DNA of 6,908 bases from NCBI GenBank assembly GCA_022839445.1, contig JALHFC010000053.1, positions 1 to 6,908 on the forward strand, read 5' to 3'. Origin of the DNA: Pelotomaculum sp. Lineage in GTDB: Bacteria > Bacillota > Desulfotomaculia > Desulfotomaculales > Pelotomaculaceae. Positions 4,735 through 6,908 of the stretch are shown here, piece by piece. Position numbers and translations under genes: made by a program. The notes under the pieces are model-generated. The model was given only the letters and a program-made list of their open reading frames with translations. It was not told the origin of the DNA and searched no databases. Every line of letters starts with the position of its first letter. Within the stretch, counting starts at the first letter, position 1.

Positions 4735-5532
4735 TTATAAAAACCTGGAAGCGACTACCCCTGCCAGCACGACTGCCGTTAATGTTAAAACCACGTAGTC
4801 CGGAAGGCCAAACCTTAAACTCATCATCCTGGTCATGTTCGCCCCGCCCCGGTAGCTGCGCGCCTCCATGGCTGTTGCCAGGTCTTCCGCCCTTCGCAGG
4901 GCGCCTGCAAAAAGCGGCACAAACAGCGGCAGAAGACCCCTGGCCCAACCGGCCGGCCCCCCGGTAACAAATGCCGCCCCCCGTGACCGTTGCGCCCTGA
5001 CCAGTGTTTCGGCTTCCTGCAGCAAAATGGGAACAAACCGCAGGGCTATGGTCATCATCATCGCCAGTTCATGAGCCGGCACTCCCAGCCGCTTTAACGG
5101 GGAAAGCATGCTTTCCAAACCGGCGGCCAAGTTAACTGGTGGAGTAGTCAGCGTAAGCAGGGAGGCAACCAAAACCAGGAGCGCCAGGCGTAAAAAAATC
5201 CGGCCACCGGTTTCCAAGCCTTCCTGGGTGATTTTCAAAGGTCCCAGCCCAGCCAATATTTCGCCCGGAGTTAAAAACGCCTGAACTATAAATGTAATCG
5301 CAAAAATTACCCAGAATGCCCTTAATCCGCTAATATAAACCTTTGCCGGCAGCTGCGACTGCAATACGGCAACAAGGGTCAGTCCGGCAACCAGGGCAAA
5401 GCCAATCCAGTTTGCGGCCGCCAGCACGGAAGCCGCAACAGCTAAAACACCTACTACTTTTGTGCGGGGATCCAGGCGGTGCAACAGCGAATCACCGGGC
5501 ATGAACTGGCCGAATGTAATACTGCTAAGCAT
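4735..5532 (-). CDS. ecfT: Energy-coupling factor transporter transmembrane protein EcfT
   Basis: EcfT is the membrane scaffold of group II ECF transporters. It links the EcfA1/EcfA2 ATPase pair to interchangeable substrate-binding S components for vitamins or trace metals. The 265-residue length is typical. The start region MLSSITFGQFMPGDSLLHRLDPRTK (1-25) is a family hallmark. Hydrophobic segments lie near 27-57, 69-86, 113-130 and 245-262, with a further one near 200-214. The two coupling-helix motifs that contact the ATPases are visible: AQRSRG at 180-185 and AMEARSYRGG at 221-230. ATG 5532 follows the ecfA2 stop by 3 nt, with its AAGGGAG ribosome binding site inside the end of ecfA2. No S-component gene is in the window, as expected for a shared module. 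Confidence 0.96.
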   Translation of the reverse strand: MLSSITFGQFMPGDSLLHRLDPRTKVVGVLAVAASVLAAANWIGFALVAGLTLVAVLQSQLPAKVYISGLRAFWVIFAITFIVQAFLTPGEILAGLGPLKITQEGLETGGRIFLRLALLVLVASLLTLTTPPVNLAAGLESMLSPLKRLGVPAHELAMMMTIALRFVPILLQEAETLVRAQRSRGAAFVTGGPAGWARGLLPLFVPLFAGALRRAEDLATAMEARSYRGGANMTRMMSLRFGLPDYVVLTLTAVVLAGVVASRFL

Positions 5533-5535
5533 TTT

Positions 5536-6405
5536 TTAGCTCCCTTCGCCCAGGATCATCGCTATTTCTTCCCTAGCCTCATCAATGGTCAGCACATCGG
5601 TGCGCACCCGTCTACCGGCTGCCCGCAGCTTATGCATCAACCCGGCCGGCGCCGGAACATCAAGCCCCAACGCACGCAATTCTACGACCCTGTTGAAAAC
5701 CTCCCGCGGCGTGCCCCCCATGGCCAGGCGCCCTTTGTGCAACACCGCGACACGATCCGCCCGCAGGGCCACCTCTTCCATGCTGTGGGTTACCAGAACA
5801 ACTGTAACCCCCCGCTCATACCGGAAATTTTCAACATGGTCCATTAACTGCCGCCGGCCCCGCGGGTCAAGCCCGGCCGCCGGCTCGTCCAGCACCAGCA
5901 CATCCGGCCTTAGCGCCAAAACCCCTGCTATGGCCACCCTCCTTCTCATGCCGCCACTTAAGCGAAAGGGAGAAATTGTGCCTATTTCGTCAATTTTAAG
6001 CCCTACAACTTGTAATGCTTCCTTCACCCGCCCCAAGACCTCATCCTTACCTAACCCCATATTCCTGGGTCCAAAGGCCACATCATCAAAAACGGTTTCC
6101 TCAAAGAGTTGCTGTTCGGGGCGTTGAAAAACAAGTCCCACCTTGCGCCAAAGGTCCCGGCGTTTATTTTTATCGGACACATCGACGCCACAAACCCACA
6201 CTTTTCCTTTAGCAGGCGCAATAATACCGTTGAAATGTTGGACCAGGGTAGTTTTACCGGAGCCGGCGCTCCCTACCAGCGCAAACAGCTCGCCTTTCAT
6301 TATTTCAAGGGAAATACCGTCTAAGGATACCACCTGAAATGGCGTGCCCGGTGAATAGACATGCGTTAAATTTTCAACTTTAATCACAGGCGCCACATTA
6401 GTCAT
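5536..6405 (-). CDS. ecfA2: Energy-coupling factor transporter ATPase EcfA2
   Basis: EcfA2 is one of two ABC ATPases driving ECF-type vitamin/metal uptake with EcfA1 and EcfT. The 289 residues carry all ABC elements: Walker A GSAGSGKT (45-52), Q-loop Q94, signature LSGGM (149-153), Walker B VLVLDEP (169-175, D173 and catalytic E174), and H-loop H207 in VTHSMEE. The segment FQRPEQQLFEETVFDDVAFGP (93-113) separates EcfA2 from EcfA1, which lacks the LFEETV wording. The signature has M where most family members have Q. The C-terminal extension (about 235-289) is the EcfA dimer-contact region. The start is ATG 6405, overlapping the ecfA1 stop by 4 nt (ATGA), typical of translational coupling. The A-versus-A2 choice rests on the Q-loop region and gene order. 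Confidence 0.95.
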   Translation of the reverse strand: MTNVAPVIKVENLTHVYSPGTPFQVVSLDGISLEIMKGELFALVGSAGSGKTTLVQHFNGIIAPAKGKVWVCGVDVSDKNKRRDLWRKVGLVFQRPEQQLFEETVFDDVAFGPRNMGLGKDEVLGRVKEALQVVGLKIDEIGTISPFRLSGGMRRRVAIAGVLALRPDVLVLDEPAAGLDPRGRRQLMDHVENFRYERGVTVVLVTHSMEEVALRADRVAVLHKGRLAMGGTPREVFNRVVELRALGLDVPAPAGLMHKLRAAGRRVRTDVLTIDEAREEIAMILGEGS

Positions 6406-6908
6406 CCTTTTTTGTTGCGGGCGAAATTATGCGTCAAATAAGAAACCATGTCGTCATCAGTTAAAATTCCTTCCGGCAAAAAAAAACCACGCGTTTTTAG
6501 ATCATAGGCAATTTTAGCTGCGAGGGGCAGCTCTAGATCCAGCTTCTCCAATAGTTCGACCTTTTCAAAAACCTCAAGGGAAGAACCGGTAAAAACCAGC
6601 TTTCCGCCTGCCATAAGCGCAACCTTGTCCGCCAGGGTAGCCTCCTCCATAAAATGAGTAATCAGAATAACCGTAATTCCCATGGAACGGTTAAATCTGA
6701 GCAGCGTTTCCATTAGCTCACGTCGCCCAACAGGATCAAGCATGGAGCCGGGCTCGTCTAATACCATGCAGGCAGGGCGCATAGCCAGCACACCGGCAAT
6801 CGCTAGACGTTGTTTCTGACCGCCGGAAAGGAGGTGGGGAGCGTGACGCCTATATTGGGATAGATCTGCTAAAACTAGCGCCTCGTCAACCCTTTTCCGC
6901 ACTTCTTC
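6402..6908 (-). CDS. ecfA1: Energy-coupling factor transporter ATPase EcfA1, C-terminal part (cut by window edge)
   Basis: The C-terminal 168 residues of the first ECF ATPase are present. The frame is open to position 6908, and the missing N-terminal part (roughly 110 residues by comparison with EcfA proteins) would hold Walker A and the Q-loop. Visible elements, numbered from the edge, are the ABC signature LSGGQKQR (27-34), Walker B CMVLDEP (47-53, with D51 and catalytic E52), the SMLDP D-loop (55-59) and the H-loop histidine H85 in LITHFMEEA. SMLDP following LSGGQKQRLAIAGVLAMRP is typical of EcfA1. The C-terminal tail after about residue 105 is the EcfA-specific extension. It overlaps ecfA2 by 4 nt. 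A run of nine T on the coding strand (6478-6486) encodes the GFFL stretch. Confidence 0.94.
   Translation of the reverse strand, partial: EEVRKRVDEALVLADLSQYRRHAPHLLSGGQKQRLAIAGVLAMRPACMVLDEPGSMLDPVGRRELMETLLRFNRSMGITVILITHFMEEATLADKVALMAGGKLVFTGSSLEVFEKVELLEKLDLELPLAAKIAYDLKTRGFFLPEGILTDDDMVSYLTHNFARNKKG

Noticed and set aside
4734..4739. TATAAT at the ecfT stop codon as a truA promoter
   Set aside because: The sequence 17 nt upstream (AGGGGT) does not resemble a -35 box, there is no extended -10, and truA is packed 18 nt behind ecfT.
5585..6127. 180-codon plus-strand open frame opposite ecfA2
   Set aside because: It is a Ser/Thr/Arg-rich antisense shadow of an intact ABC ATPase, with no domain of its own.

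Overview
This window comes from a low-to-moderate G+C Gram-positive bacterium with flagella, most likely a clostridial Firmicute of the Desulfotomaculum/Pelotomaculum kind. That placement is an inference from three things: the Firmicutes-type gene order ecfA1-ecfA2-ecfT-truA-rplM-rpsI, an Amj-type lipid II flippase, and strong GGAGG ribosome binding sites with frequent GTG/TTG starts. I cannot name the species. Every convincing gene is on the minus strand, so transcription runs from the high-coordinate end to the low-coordinate end.

High end (6908 to 3049): this is the tail of the ribosomal-protein supercluster. It holds the two energy-coupling-factor ATPases (ecfA1, cut by the window edge, and ecfA2), the transmembrane coupler ecfT, the tRNA pseudouridine synthase truA, and the ribosomal proteins L13 (rplM) and S9 (rpsI). 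The first four are tightly packed: a 4-nt ATGA overlap, then gaps of 3 and 18 nt. A near-consensus sigma-A promoter overlapping the truA stop codon should give rplM-rpsI its own transcription. A rho-independent terminator follows rpsI.

Middle (3048 to 2768): the spacer between rpsI and the next gene holds a compact palindromic repeat array. It contains three tandem 35-bp units, one complete inverted copy and one truncated inverted copy. The first direct unit and the inverted copy form a 29-bp perfect palindrome with a 3-nt loop. The array is flanked by two near-identical 32/33-bp copies of the rpsI terminator region. This is the most unusual non-coding structure in the window. It is followed by an extended -10 promoter for amj.

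Low end (2767 to 1): amj encodes a multi-pass lipid II flippase of the Amj (YdaH, DUF2837) family. After a 184-nt AT-rich spacer comes the flagellar operon flgB-flgC-fliE-fliF, with fliF cut by the window edge. It encodes the proximal rod and the MS ring, the first parts of the flagellar basal body to be built. The operon is tight except for 187 nt between flgC and fliE. That gap holds a roughly 100-bp element with imperfect GGGGACA-ended terminal inverted repeats and a possible 18-codon ORF with a good ribosome binding site.

The coding content is conserved housekeeping and flagellar genes. I see no transposase, CRISPR array, tRNA, rRNA or defence system, and no clear evidence of a new multi-gene system. 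The novelty, if any, lies in the two palindromic intergenic elements.
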